Program-made: the position numbers and the translations under genes
Shown here: positions 8,490 through 17,564 of the stretch, one piece after another
How the letters are laid out: each line of letters opens with the position of its first letter
How positions within the stretch are numbered: position 1 is the stretch's first letter
Assembly: GCA_030694975.1 (NCBI GenBank)
Contig: JAUYTU010000035.1
Location: forward strand, 1-64,000
Direction of reading: 5' to 3'
DNA: 64,000 bases
Source of the DNA: Erysipelotrichaceae bacterium
GTDB lineage: Bacteria > Bacillota_I > Bacilli_A > Erysipelotrichales > Erysipelotrichaceae
Notes under the pieces: generated by a model
Told to the model about the DNA's origin: nothing
The model's input: the letters and a program-made list of their open reading frames with translations, nothing else
Database searches by the model: none

Positions 8490-10657
8490 GTGAAGCCAGT
8501 ATCATTACCGGAAAAATCCGTCAAGTGCTCTTTCGCAGTGAAAGCAACTCGTTTACCGTGTTGCGCTTTCGCCTGTATGAATTAACGGAAAAGGATATCT
8601 TTGTGACCGGTTATTTGCCGGAGTTACCAAAGGATGTCCTTTTTGAGTTTTCCGGAACGTACATCGACCATCCCAAATACGGGATGCAGTTTTCGGTTGA
8701 AAGCTATCGGCGAATGTTGCCATCGGATAAAGAATCGATCGTCCGCTATTTGTCATCCCCGCTGTTTCCCGGTGTCGGAAAAACGTTAGCACAGCGCATC
8801 GTCGATACCTACGGCGAAGATGTTTTGACGCTAATACGTGATGATCCCGAACTTTCACTGGATGTACAAGGGATGAACCCCAAGAAAAGGGAAGCAATAA
8901 TCAGCGGTGTTTGCCAGCAGGATAATCTGGAAGAAGCCGTGCGGTTTTTCACCACTCACGGTCTTGGTATTCGAAACATCATGAAAATCGATCAGATCTA
9001 CGGGGATAAAGCATTGGATCTGATTAGTGAGAATCCGTACCGTCTCATTGATGAAGTCGATGGAATCGGGTTTACGACGGCCGATAAACTGGCTTTATCG
9101 ATGGGATTTGACACTGAACATCCCTTACGCAAAGAAGCCGCCATCGTTTCCGCTATCATGGATACCTGTATGTCAACGGGCGATTCCTATACAGATATTG
9201 AAACACTTTCGTACCGTTGTTCTCGGCTGTTTGGAGAATGGCTTAATGATATCGACGAAGTTTTGAATCGTTTGATTGACAAGGAAAAAGTCGTCGATGA
9301 AGAGGGTAAACTCTACCATTTCACTCAATATAAAGCTGAAAATGATATCGCCAATTTTTTTGTGACGTTTCCATTAAGAACCTTTGATCACAGCGATAAA
9401 GATGTTGATGAACTGTTAAACGATTTTGAGGCACGTATCGGCATTGAGTATGATGATATCCAGCGACAAGCGGTGCTTAGTTTTTTTGAAGATGATGTCA
9501 TGATTTTGACGGGTGGTCCAGGGACGGGTAAGACGACCATCGTACAAGGCATCATCGATGTGTGCAAAAAGCGCTATCCGAGTTATGAAATCATTTGTTG
9601 TGCACCGACCGGCCGAGCGGCCAAGCGCATGAAAGAAGTGACTGGTAACTTTGCGACCACAATTCACGCGTTGTTAAAGTGGAATCTGGAAACCAATACC
9701 TTTGGTAAAAATTTAACTGATCCGTTGTTGGCGGATGTGCTGATCATTGATGAATTTTCCATGGTCGACAGTTGGCTGATGGCACAATTGGCTTTGGCCA
9801 GCGGATACGTTCGCAAGATTTTGTTTATCGGTGATGAAGATCAGCTTCCTTCGGTTGCTTGTGGCAGTGTGTTGCGCGACTTGATTGCTTCAAATCGCTT
9901 TAAAATGGTGCGATTACAACATATTTACCGTCAAAAAGAAGGTTCGGATGTCATTCAGTTGGCACAACACATTAAAGAAGGGCACTTCGATGAGGCCATG
10001 TGCAAGAACGATGTACGGTTTTTTGCGTCGAAACCTTATGATGTCAAAGATCTGATTTTGCGCATCGTGGATGAAGCGATGTTGAAGGGGTATCGTATTC
10101 AGGATATTCAAGTGCTTGCGGCAAAGTACAGCGGTCCGGCGGGCATTGATGCTTTGAATCATGCCTTACAGAAATTATGTAATCCACCAGGCAAACAGAA
10201 ACGTGAACTTCAGGTCGGTTATCGACTGTATCGTGAGGGTGATAAAATTTTACAGCTAAAAAATCAGCCGGATGACGATGTGTTTAATGGGGATATCGGG
10301 ATTTTGGTTGAGATCGTATTTGCTTCGGAAGATGAAAACAATCAGAATCGCCTGTTTGTGGATTTTGACGGTATCATCGTCGAATACACACCGGAGTGGT
10401 TTATCAACATCACCCATGCTTATTGCATCAGTGTCCATAAAGCGCAGGGCAGTGAGTATCCCATCGTCATTATGGCCGCAATCATGGAGTATGGTCAGAT
10501 GCTACAAAGACGTCTGATGTATACCGGGATTACCCGCGCGAGTCGTTCGCTGATTTTGGTCGGACAAAAAACCGCCTTTGAAAAAGCGGTTTCGACAGTG
10601 GATAAGGATACGCGCAAGACCTATTTGAGACAACGGCTGATCGAGGTGCTTAGTTAG
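8486..10657 (+). CDS. recD2: RecD2 DNA helicase
   Basis: A 723-residue superfamily 1B 5'-3' helicase of the RecD2 type, acting in DNA repair without RecBC. The N-terminal OB-like region (to about 80) and helix-hairpin-helix repeats (about 85-240) precede the motor. Motor motifs are Walker A GGPGTGKT (343-350), Walker B LIIDEFSMVD, GDEDQLPSV and the C-terminal SVHKAQGSEYP and YTGITRAS. The start at 8486 makes an ATGA overlap with the preceding stop; an in-frame upstream start at 8468 lies deeper in that gene and is less likely. Its 3' end contains a minus-strand terminator (10566-10592) serving the convergent peptidase gene. Confidence 0.95.
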   Translation: MSEASIITGKIRQVLFRSESNSFTVLRFRLYELTEKDIFVTGYLPELPKDVLFEFSGTYIDHPKYGMQFSVESYRRMLPSDKESIVRYLSSPLFPGVGKTLAQRIVDTYGEDVLTLIRDDPELSLDVQGMNPKKREAIISGVCQQDNLEEAVRFFTTHGLGIRNIMKIDQIYGDKALDLISENPYRLIDEVDGIGFTTADKLALSMGFDTEHPLRKEAAIVSAIMDTCMSTGDSYTDIETLSYRCSRLFGEWLNDIDEVLNRLIDKEKVVDEEGKLYHFTQYKAENDIANFFVTFPLRTFDHSDKDVDELLNDFEARIGIEYDDIQRQAVLSFFEDDVMILTGGPGTGKTTIVQGIIDVCKKRYPSYEIICCAPTGRAAKRMKEVTGNFATTIHALLKWNLETNTFGKNLTDPLLADVLIIDEFSMVDSWLMAQLALASGYVRKILFIGDEDQLPSVACGSVLRDLIASNRFKMVRLQHIYRQKEGSDVIQLAQHIKEGHFDEAMCKNDVRFFASKPYDVKDLILRIVDEAMLKGYRIQDIQVLAAKYSGPAGIDALNHALQKLCNPPGKQKRELQVGYRLYREGDKILQLKNQPDDDVFNGDIGILVEIVFASEDENNQNRLFVDFDGIIVEYTPEWFINITHAYCISVHKAQGSEYPIVIMAAIMEYGQMLQRRLMYTGITRASRSLILVGQKTAFEKAVSTVDKDTRKTYLRQRLIEVLS
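10566..10592 (-). terminator. Terminator of the C39 peptidase gene, inside recD2
   Basis: On the minus strand AAACCGC/GCGGTTT with inner TTT/AAA pairing is followed by six T. It lies 58 nt beyond the peptidase stop, wholly inside the recD2 reading frame. Confidence 0.7.
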
Positions 10658-11396
10658 CCTTGGGATAGATGACAACTGCTTGGTTATACCACTGCAACAT
10701 CGAAGCCAATAGGGTTTCGGCTTCATAATAGCGGTTTTGCCCTTTTGGGGTGCCGTCCTGATAGGTTGCACTCCAGTTATTGGGGTCATACACTTCAAAA
10801 AATGTTTTATTGTCGACGGTCAAATAACCCTTTACGACGAAATAGTGACCAGTGACATAATCGTAATAACGATTGGTTCGCTGGTTTTCATTTGGGTTAC
10901 GAGTGATGAGGTCCATGTTGTTGTTAATGATGGCGATGTTACCGGCATCGATGATAAACATCAGATCATGCTTATCTTCGATGGTCTTCACCTGATATAC
11001 AATCTTATATTTGTCGAGCGATCCGTTGATATCCTCCCCATACCACCAGCCACCGAGTGGTCGGAAATCTTTGCGAATATCCTCGGCGGTCAGTTTGAAA
11101 TCTTTGTCCACCCACTTCCCAACCATCTGAATGGAGCTGGGCCCACAGTTATTTCCCGAGTGAATGCCACTGTCGGCCTGGTCGAAATACCACAGATAAT
11201 CACGGTCATTGCTTTTGTAGGTGGTGATGGTTTCACCCAAACCCCATACTTGCGCGTTTGCGTAAAGGTTTTTTTGGTGATCGAAGAGATCAACGGGATT
11301 GTTTGGGGTGTTGTTTAATTGCAAAGCAAAAGCGAATCCGGCGGTCATCAGGATAAGTAGTAATACAGTCATCAGCCAAGATCGTCGTTTGTTCAT
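10650..11396 (-). CDS. Secreted or membrane-anchored C39-like cysteine peptidase
   Basis: A 248-residue protein with an N-terminal membrane segment (about 8-25) and an extracellular papain-like domain of the C39_2 type. The likely triad is Cys84 in GNNCGPSS, His184 in TGHYFVVKGY and Asp204 in VYDPNNW. Standalone C39_2 domains are common in Bacillota, and substrates are unknown; there is no ABC transporter fusion as in bacteriocin exporters. Start at ATG 11396, with AGGGGC 5 nt upstream; a GTG at 11420 in frame has no ribosome binding site. It converges on recD2 with an 8-nt overlap. A TGATAGAAT extended -10 lies at about 11431-11423. Confidence 0.8.
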   Translation of the reverse strand: MNKRRSWLMTVLLLILMTAGFAFALQLNNTPNNPVDLFDHQKNLYANAQVWGLGETITTYKSNDRDYLWYFDQADSGIHSGNNCGPSSIQMVGKWVDKDFKLTAEDIRKDFRPLGGWWYGEDINGSLDKYKIVYQVKTIEDKHDLMFIIDAGNIAIINNNMDLITRNPNENQRTNRYYDYVTGHYFVVKGYLTVDNKTFFEVYDPNNWSATYQDGTPKGQNRYYEAETLLASMLQWYNQAVVIYPKAN

Positions 11397-11450
11397 AATT
11401 GCCCCTGTTTTATTTGACACTATTCTATCATACTTTACGATTTGTTGCTG

Positions 11451-11479
11451 TTGTACGATTTTAAAGCATGTGCTATAAT
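11451..11479 (+). promoter_or_regulatory. Promoter of the alaS leader
   Basis: TTGTAC (11451-11456), 17-nt spacer, TATAAT (11474-11479) with a TGC extension. Within the 317-nt gap between the peptidase and alaS, which is otherwise filled by the peptidase promoter and the T-box. Confidence 0.8.
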
Positions 11480-11485
11480 TCCACT

Positions 11486-11695
11486 GTAAATCGTTGATGA
11501 AGATGAGTAATCCAATTCAAGCCTCAAGAGAGGAAACGGCTGGTGCGAGTTTCCGGTATGGGTGGATGAAGCTACTTCGAAGAGGAATTAAACTTTCCCG
11601 TGGATGTCACGTTACGACGCAAGAGGTGCACGCAAATGCGTGAATCAGGATGGTACCGCGAGACTTTCGTTCCTGTAAGATAGGAACTTTTTTTT
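11486..11695 (+). promoter_or_regulatory. T-box leader of alaS (alanine specifier)
   Basis: Contains the specifier region GATGAAGCTAC with GCU (Ala) at 11571-11573, the T-box core GGATGGTACCGCG (11648-11660) and a terminator GTTCCT/AGGAAC (11669-11674, 11682-11687) followed by eight T. The specifier fits the downstream synthetase. Uncharged tRNA-Ala should promote readthrough. Confidence 0.92.
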
Positions 11696-11713
11696 ATGAA
11701 AAAGGAGCAAAAT

Positions 11714-14341
11714 ATGAAACAATTGACAGGCAATCAAATCAGAAGAATGTTTTTGGATTATTTTAAGAGCAAAGGACACATGATCGAACCGGGAGCTTCA
11801 CTGATTCCCATCAATGATCCGACGTTATTATGGATCAATTCCGGGGTTGCGGCACTTAAGAAATACTTCGACGGATCGGTCAAGCCGGCCAACAACCGCA
11901 TTGCCAATGCTCAAAAGTCGATTCGGACCAATGATATTGAAAACGTCGGAAAAACAGCTCGGCATCACACCTTTTTTGAGATGTTGGGAAACTTTTCGAT
12001 TGGTGATTATTTTAAAGAAGAAGCCCTGCAATTCGCGTGGGAGTTTTTAACTAGTGAAAAATGGATCGGCTTTGACAAAAGTAAACTGTATGTTACCGTG
12101 CATCCTTCCGATGAAGAGGCATACCGGATTTGGACAGATATCATCGGCTTTGATCCCAAGCGTATATTGAAGTCCGAGGAGAATTACTGGCAAATCGGTG
12201 AAGGACCTTGCGGACCCAATTCTGAGATTTATGTGGACCGTGGCGAACAGTATGATCCCCAAGGCTTGGGTGAGCGGTTATTTTTTGAGGAAATCGAAAA
12301 CGACCGCTACATTGAAGTTTGGAACGTCGTTTTCTCACAATTTGACGGTAAAGAGGGATTATCTCGCAGTGAATATAAAGAGTTGCCCCAACGTAATATC
12401 GATACAGGCATGGGTTTTGAACGTCTGACCTGCCTGGTTCAACAAGTAGAAACAAACTTTGATACGGATATTTTTATGCCGATCATATCTGCGACCGAAA
12501 CATTTGCAAAAGGTTCGTACAAGCAATATCCGATGGCATATCGTGTCATCGCCGATCATATCCGTACCGTAACCTTCGCATTGAGTGATGGAGCATTGTT
12601 TGCCAATGAAGGACGGGGCTATGTTTTGCGTCGAATCTTGCGCAGAGCCGTTCGTTATGGTATTAAGATCGGGATCAGCGGTTCCTTTATGTACAAACTT
12701 GTCAGCGTTGTTGCGGATGCGATGGAAGAGTTTTATCCGTATCTGCAGGAGAAAACAGCGTTGGTTGCTAAGTTAGTAAAGGCAGAGGAAGAACGTTTTC
12801 ATTCAACCTTGCAAGATGGAGAGAACCTCTTACACAATGTATTGAACAAACTTGACGGAAAAGTCTTGGATGGAAAAACGATTTTCAAGCTCTATGATAC
12901 CTATGGTTTTCCGGTTGAACTGACCCAGGAAATCGCTGAAGAGGGCGGCTATCTTTTGGATTTAGAAGGATTTAATGTTGAGATGGAGGCACAGCGTACC
13001 CGTGCCCGTGCGGCCCGGGAAGAAGTTGAGTCGATGTCCTCTCAATCCGTAGATCTGATGAATTTTACACTTGTTTCTCAATTTTCAGGTTATGATTCAA
13101 TGAAAAATAATGCTGTGGTTGTCGGTCTGTTTAAAAACGGTCATGCAACCGATGTTTTAACGGAAAAAGGTGAAGTTATTTTAGATCATACGTGTTTCTA
13201 TGCGGAAAGTGGCGGTCAGGTAGCTGATACCGGAACGCTATCGGGTGACTGGGGACTGGCATTGGTCAGTGATGTTCAAAAAGCACCGCGCAAACAGCAT
13301 TTGCACAGTGTCGAGATTTCATCGGGAGAATTACGTTTAGGGGACAAAGTCGTAGCAGAAATCGATTCAGCCAGACGTTTACGAATCATGGCCAATCACA
13401 GCTCCGCTCACTTGTTACAAGCGGCCTTAAAGAAGATTGTGGGCTCTCACATTGCCCAAGCCGGATCTTTTGTCAGCGATGAATATATGCGGTTTGACTT
13501 TACTCATTATGAAAAAGTGGGTGACGTTCAAATCAAGGAGATTGAGGCATGTGTCAACAAGGAAGTTTTTGCTCAGCATCCGGTGACGGTTGAACATATG
13601 AACATTGATGATGCGAAAAACAGTGGTGCCACTGCTTTGTTTGATGAAAAATACGAGGATGTCGTTCGGGTTGTTACGATGGGTGGTGTTTCAAAAGAAC
13701 TTTGCGGTGGGACCCATGTAAACAATACCAAGGAGATCGGTGTGTTTAAGATTGACAGTGAAGAAAGCATTGGATCCGGTATCCGACGCATCACAACCAA
13801 GTCCGGAATGAAGGCGTATCAGGATTTCGTGGCTTTGGAAAATCAGTTGGAATCGATTGCCCAGTTGGTTCGCATGCAGTCGACCGTCAATCTTGAAAAC
13901 AAGATTGCGGCAATGCTTGAGGAAGCCGCAAGTAATAAGCGTGAATTGGACAAGCTCAATCAGAAGATGTTGAATTTAAAAGCACAACAACTTGCTTTGA
14001 AAGCTGTTGATCATAACGGTTTGAACATTTTGTTGAGCAGTGTTGAGGACACCGATACCCACGGACTTAAAACGTTGAGCGAATCACTGAAACGACAACT
14101 TGTGGATGGGTTAGTATTTCTTTGGTTAAAAGAAGAAGATAAGGTTACTTTTGTGGTTTATTGCAGTCAGAAAGCGATCGCTTCTGGGTTTAAAGCGGGT
14201 GAATTGGCGAAGGAAGCAGCCCTTATTACCGGTGGTAATGGTGGCGGTCGCCCCGATTTTGCTCAATCCGGGGGTAAAGAGGTGTCGAAATTGCCTTTTG
14301 CTATCGAAACTATCCGTTTTAAATTGGGTTTAAGTCTTTAA
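11714..14341 (+). CDS. alaS: Alanyl-tRNA synthetase
   Basis: A class II synthetase of 875 residues, normal for the family. The N-terminal catalytic domain shows MLGNFSIGDYFK and TGMGFERL. The editing domain has HSSAHLL (about 560-566) and the zinc-binding CGGTH (about 664-668), followed by the C-Ala region with a glycine-rich GGNGGGRPDFAQSGG segment. The start at 11714 is chosen because AAGGAGC lies 6 nt upstream; an in-frame ATG at 11696 overlaps the T tract of the T-box terminator. Under T-box control. ireB, ruvX and the DUF1292 gene follow in the order seen in B. subtilis (alaS-yrzL-yrrK-yrzB). Confidence 0.97.
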   Translation: MKQLTGNQIRRMFLDYFKSKGHMIEPGASLIPINDPTLLWINSGVAALKKYFDGSVKPANNRIANAQKSIRTNDIENVGKTARHHTFFEMLGNFSIGDYFKEEALQFAWEFLTSEKWIGFDKSKLYVTVHPSDEEAYRIWTDIIGFDPKRILKSEENYWQIGEGPCGPNSEIYVDRGEQYDPQGLGERLFFEEIENDRYIEVWNVVFSQFDGKEGLSRSEYKELPQRNIDTGMGFERLTCLVQQVETNFDTDIFMPIISATETFAKGSYKQYPMAYRVIADHIRTVTFALSDGALFANEGRGYVLRRILRRAVRYGIKIGISGSFMYKLVSVVADAMEEFYPYLQEKTALVAKLVKAEEERFHSTLQDGENLLHNVLNKLDGKVLDGKTIFKLYDTYGFPVELTQEIAEEGGYLLDLEGFNVEMEAQRTRARAAREEVESMSSQSVDLMNFTLVSQFSGYDSMKNNAVVVGLFKNGHATDVLTEKGEVILDHTCFYAESGGQVADTGTLSGDWGLALVSDVQKAPRKQHLHSVEISSGELRLGDKVVAEIDSARRLRIMANHSSAHLLQAALKKIVGSHIAQAGSFVSDEYMRFDFTHYEKVGDVQIKEIEACVNKEVFAQHPVTVEHMNIDDAKNSGATALFDEKYEDVVRVVTMGGVSKELCGGTHVNNTKEIGVFKIDSEESIGSGIRRITTKSGMKAYQDFVALENQLESIAQLVRMQSTVNLENKIAAMLEEAASNKRELDKLNQKMLNLKAQQLALKAVDHNGLNILLSSVEDTDTHGLKTLSESLKRQLVDGLVFLWLKEEDKVTFVVYCSQKAIASGFKAGELAKEAALITGGNGGGRPDFAQSGGKEVSKLPFAIETIRFKLGLSL

Positions 14342-14388
14342 TTATTAAGCGCTTTGAGTTAGAATGTACACAAAGGAGGGGATCACAT

Positions 14389-14649
14389 ATGAGTAAGCAG
14401 AATGCTGAAACAATGGCTTTTAATTCAGAGGCCATCCGAAAGGAAAACATCAAGCAGGTATTACGTCTAGTGAAGGATGTTTTGGAAGAAAGAGGATACA
14501 ATGCCGTCAATCAGTTGTCGGGGTATTTGATTTCCAATGATCCCGCTTATATCTCGAGTTTTAAAAATGCCCGCAGTGTCATTCAATCGATCGAACGATA
14601 TGAAATTATCGAGGAATTGGTACGTACTTATTTGGACGATAACAAATGA
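14389..14649 (+). CDS. ireB: IreB-family regulatory phosphoprotein (UPF0297)
   Basis: An 86-residue protein of the IreB/YrzL family. In Enterococcus IreB is phosphorylated by the IreK Ser/Thr kinase and tunes cephalosporin resistance. The N-terminal region carries a Thr (residue 8) as in the phosphorylated segment of the family, followed by VLRLVKDVLEERGYNAVNQL and SGYLISNDPAYI, the most conserved stretch. AAAGGAGGGG lies upstream. Its TGA overlaps the ruvX start, so the two are coupled. The kinase is not in this window. Confidence 0.92.
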   Translation: MSKQNAETMAFNSEAIRKENIKQVLRLVKDVLEERGYNAVNQLSGYLISNDPAYISSFKNARSVIQSIERYEIIEELVRTYLDDNK

Positions 14650-15062
14650 GGCGTTTGATTGGCTTGGATTTAGGCAGTAAAACCGTCGGAGTTGCGATCA
14701 GTGATCCTTTGGGAATGCTGGCAAGAACGCTGATGACCGTCCGTTTTTCGGATTATGATCTCGATACGGCATGCAAGCAAGTCGTCGAACTGTGCAAGCA
14801 AAATGGTGTCAGCGAAGTTGTTCTCGGTTTGCCAAGACACATGAATGGTGACATTGGCGTCAGCGGTCAGATGGCGTTGGATTTTAAAGAAATGCTTCTT
14901 GAGGCCGGGCTTGAATCGGTGACGATGTGGGATGAACGTCTGACAACCGTAGCTGCGACGCGGCTGTTGATCAGTGCCGATGTTTCACGTAAAAAACGTA
15001 AAGAAGTAATTGATCAGGTAGCAGCGGTAGGAATATTGCAAAGCTATCTTGATCGTAAATAG
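14646..15062 (+). CDS. ruvX: Holliday junction resolvase-like RuvX/YqgF
   Basis: A 138-residue RNase H-fold nuclease. YqgF/RuvX family members act in 16S rRNA 5' maturation and have been linked to Holliday junction resolution. The N-terminal LIGLDLGSKTVGVAISD provides the first catalytic Asp (Asp8), GLPRHMNG is the middle motif, and WDERLTT supplies the later acidic residues. Starts inside the ireB stop (ATGA). In most Bacillota this gene follows ireB and precedes the DUF1292 gene, as here. Confidence 0.93.
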   Translation: MRRLIGLDLGSKTVGVAISDPLGMLARTLMTVRFSDYDLDTACKQVVELCKQNGVSEVVLGLPRHMNGDIGVSGQMALDFKEMLLEAGLESVTMWDERLTTVAATRLLISADVSRKKRKEVIDQVAAVGILQSYLDRK

Positions 15063-15075
15063 AAGGAGGTTCTCT

Positions 15076-15333
15076 ATGGAATCAAATACATTGTTTGTCG
15101 TTGATGATGCCGGCAACGAAATTGAAATGGAAGTATTGTTTACTTTCGAAAATGAAGAAAACACACACAAGTATGTGCTGTATTTCAACCCAGAAGATGA
15201 GTCGGGCGAGGTATTCGCTTCGATTTATGATGATGAAGGTAATCTGACTCCAATTGAGAATGAAGAAGAATGGGCGCTGGTCGAAGAAGTGTTCGGCGCA
15301 TTTATCAATGAAGAAGAAGAAAAGGTTAGCTAA
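15076..15333 (+). CDS. DUF1292 protein (UPF0473, YrzB family)
   Basis: An 85-residue acidic protein of unknown function, conserved next to ruvX across Bacillota. It is rich in Asp and Glu with a beta-strand pattern (TLFVVDDAGNEIEMEVLFTF). The start at 15076 is set by AAGGAGG 6 nt upstream; a longer frame from 15049 overlaps ruvX and has no ribosome binding site. The last 26 nt overlap the mltG start, so the two are probably coupled. Confidence 0.9.
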   Translation: MESNTLFVVDDAGNEIEMEVLFTFENEENTHKYVLYFNPEDESGEVFASIYDDEGNLTPIENEEEWALVEEVFGAFINEEEEKVS

Positions 15334-16369
15334 GTTTCTCGCCGGTCTGTTGGTTTTAATTCTTATAGGCCTGGCGAGCACCTATGTGCTATATACAAAT
15401 TTATCGAAGCCGGCAGCGGGTGAAAGCGATGCCGTTTTATTTGAAATCAAATCCGGTGAAGTGCTGAGAACCGTAGCTAACAACTTAGAAGAGCAAGGCA
15501 TTGTCCGTTCGGCAATCGTTGTAGAACTGATGGCCCGATTGGAACGTCTGACAGGATTGAAGGCCGGGGTTTTTGTTGTTGATAAAAGCTGGTCTGTGAC
15601 TGAGATTCTGACGACGCTCAATGATTCAACCAAGACAATCGTTGATACGATACGCATTACTTTCCCGGAAGGGGATTGGGCACGGGATTTTGCTCATAAA
15701 ATCGGTAATTTAACGTCGGTTGAGGAGCAGGATTTACTTGATTTGTGGAATGAAGAGACATTTTTAAAGGAAATGATCGCTAGATATGAGTTCTTATCCG
15801 AAGATATCTTGAATCCGAAAACCCGAATCCGTTTGGAAGGCTACCTGTTTCCGAATACGTATGAATTTTTTGTTACGACCAAAGCCAGAGATGTGACAAT
15901 TAAACTGTTGGATCAGACCAAGCGAATTTATGACAAATACAAAGCACAGTTTGAATCGAGCGAACTTTCAGTTCATGAAGTTTTTATTTTGGCATCCGTC
16001 GTTCAGTTTGAAGCATCCAAGCCGGATGATATGAAAATGGTTGCGAGTGTCTTTCTTAACCGTTTAGAAATCGATATGCCACTGCAATCTTCAGTGACCG
16101 TTTGCTATTCGCTGTATGAGTATGATTCTTGGCGTGATTGTGAGACCAATTCGAATTTCGATTCGCCATACAACACCTATAAATATCGCGGTTTGCCGGT
16201 GGGTCCGATTATGAGTCCGGGAGAAGCCGCCATTATCGCGGTCCTTGAGCCTGCGGATACAGATTTCTTCTATTTTATGGCCGATGTTTATGGAGATGGA
16301 ACGGTTTATTATGCCAAAACTTATGCTGAGCATAATGCCAATGTAGAGAAGTATTTAAAAGGAAGGTAA
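15308..16369 (+). CDS. mltG: Endolytic murein transglycosylase MltG
   Basis: A 353-residue membrane-anchored YceG-family enzyme that cuts nascent glycan strands, releasing peptidoglycan polymerases. One N-terminal helix (about 7-27) follows a Lys-rich start. The extracellular part has a LysM-like region and the catalytic YceG domain with LEGYLFPNTY and ASVVQFEA, whose Glu235 is the likely catalytic acid. The start at 15308 lies within the end of the DUF1292 gene and gives the usual short Lys-rich cytoplasmic tail; the upstream in-frame ATG adds an improbable extension. No tract of strong ribosome binding is seen, so coupling is likely. Confidence 0.92.
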   Translation: MKKKKRLAKFLAGLLVLILIGLASTYVLYTNLSKPAAGESDAVLFEIKSGEVLRTVANNLEEQGIVRSAIVVELMARLERLTGLKAGVFVVDKSWSVTEILTTLNDSTKTIVDTIRITFPEGDWARDFAHKIGNLTSVEEQDLLDLWNEETFLKEMIARYEFLSEDILNPKTRIRLEGYLFPNTYEFFVTTKARDVTIKLLDQTKRIYDKYKAQFESSELSVHEVFILASVVQFEASKPDDMKMVASVFLNRLEIDMPLQSSVTVCYSLYEYDSWRDCETNSNFDSPYNTYKYRGLPVGPIMSPGEAAIIAVLEPADTDFFYFMADVYGDGTVYYAKTYAEHNANVEKYLKGR

Positions 16370-16372
16370 TTT

Positions 16373-17005
16373 ATGCAAAAACCTGTCATTATCGGAATTG
16401 CGGGGGGAAGTGCTTCGGGGAAAACATCGATTGCCAAACGACTGAAGAAGGCGTTTGAGAGCAGCAATTCAGTTTATATCATCCGTCAAGATGATTATTA
16501 CAGCGATCAAAGCCAGATGCCCTTTGAACAACGGCTGTTAACCAATTACGATCATCCGTTTGCCTTTGATAATGATTTACTCGTTGAACATCTTGATCAG
16601 TTGGCGAATCGTTTCACGGTTGAAAAACCGACCTATGATTTTATTAATCATACGCGTAGTAATGAGACCGAAATCGTTGCTCCCAGCGATGTCATCGTGC
16701 TGGAAGGATTGTTTGTGCTTGAGGATGCCCGCATCCGTCAGCGTCTTGATATCAAGATTTATGTTGACACACCGGCCGATATTCGGTTTATCCGACGACT
16801 GGTACGGGATGTTCGTGACAGAGGACGTACCTTGGATTCGGTGGTTCAGCAGTACACAACAACGGTTCGATTGATGCATGAACAATTTATCGAACCGACC
16901 AAACGTTATGCGGATGTAATCGTTCCCGAAGGCGGGAAAAATGAAGTTGCAATTGATTTACTGACGACCAAAATCAGTAGCATCATTCGTGAGAATGTGC
17001 TATAA
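16373..17005 (+). CDS. udk: Uridine kinase
   Basis: A 210-residue P-loop kinase that phosphorylates uridine and cytidine in pyrimidine salvage. Walker A is GGSASGKT (11-18); RQDDYYSDQ (38-46) and the HPFAFD segment (about 62-67) are uridine kinase signatures for substrate binding. GGAAGG lies upstream within the mltG end, 3 nt after which the gene starts. Followed by greA, as in B. subtilis udk-greA. Confidence 0.95.
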   Translation: MQKPVIIGIAGGSASGKTSIAKRLKKAFESSNSVYIIRQDDYYSDQSQMPFEQRLLTNYDHPFAFDNDLLVEHLDQLANRFTVEKPTYDFINHTRSNETEIVAPSDVIVLEGLFVLEDARIRQRLDIKIYVDTPADIRFIRRLVRDVRDRGRTLDSVVQQYTTTVRLMHEQFIEPTKRYADVIVPEGGKNEVAIDLLTTKISSIIRENVL

Positions 17006-17030
17006 TGTCGCAAGTTAGGAGTTGATACCC

Positions 17031-17501
17031 ATGGCACAAGAAAAAGTATTAGTAACTTTAGAAGGGTTACAAGAGCTTAATAAAGAACAACAGCATTTGA
17101 TCCACGTCGTACGTAAAGAAGTGATCGAGGATTTGCAGGCTGCCCGCGCGCAAGGCGATTTGTCGGAAAATGCCGATTATGATGCAGCCAGAGACCGTCA
17201 GGCACGTGTTGAAGCCCGTATTCGTGAACTTGAGAATATGTTGAATAACATCGAAATCATCGATGAAAGAAAAGGCGGATCGAAAGTCGTACGTTTAGGA
17301 ACGACCTTTACGATTTTGGATTATGAAACCAAAGCAGAAGAAAGGTATACGATCGTCGGTTCGGTTGAAGCTGATCCACTCAATGGTAAACTTTCCAATG
17401 TCACACCGTTGGCGCAGGCGTTGATGGATAAAAAATCCGGAGATGAGGTCATGGTGAATGTAGATTCACCGTATACTGTCAAAATTTTAAGCATCGAATA
17501 G
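17031..17501 (+). CDS. greA: Transcription elongation factor GreA
   Basis: A 156-residue cleavage factor that rescues backtracked RNA polymerase. The N-terminal coiled coil (about 1-75) has the tip DLSENADYDAARDRQ, with the acidic residues that reach the polymerase active site. The C-terminal FKBP-like domain follows. Start at ATG 17031 with AGGAG upstream; the TTG at 17022 would add three unneeded residues. The gene ends in a strong terminator, closing the alaS-greA block. Confidence 0.96.
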   Translation: MAQEKVLVTLEGLQELNKEQQHLIHVVRKEVIEDLQAARAQGDLSENADYDAARDRQARVEARIRELENMLNNIEIIDERKGGSKVVRLGTTFTILDYETKAEERYTIVGSVEADPLNGKLSNVTPLAQALMDKKSGDEVMVNVDSPYTVKILSIE

Positions 17502-17521
17502 CACTTCGGTGCTTTTTTTTT
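17500..17521 (+). terminator. Terminator of greA
   Basis: AGCAC-TTCG-GTGCT hairpin with a UUCG tetraloop followed by nine T, overlapping the stop codon. Confidence 0.9.
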
Positions 17522-17564
17522 GGAAAAAATCAACTTTGTGCATACTAGAGAATGAGGTGATCTT

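Noticed and set aside
10737-11318. 193-codon open frame on the plus strand opposite the C39 peptidase
   Set aside because: Shadow of the peptidase frame; the peptidase has catalytic motifs, a signal segment and a ribosome binding site.
11696-11713. Upstream ATG as the alaS start
   Set aside because: It overlaps the T tract of the T-box terminator and has no ribosome binding site; the ATG at 11714 has AAGGAGC.
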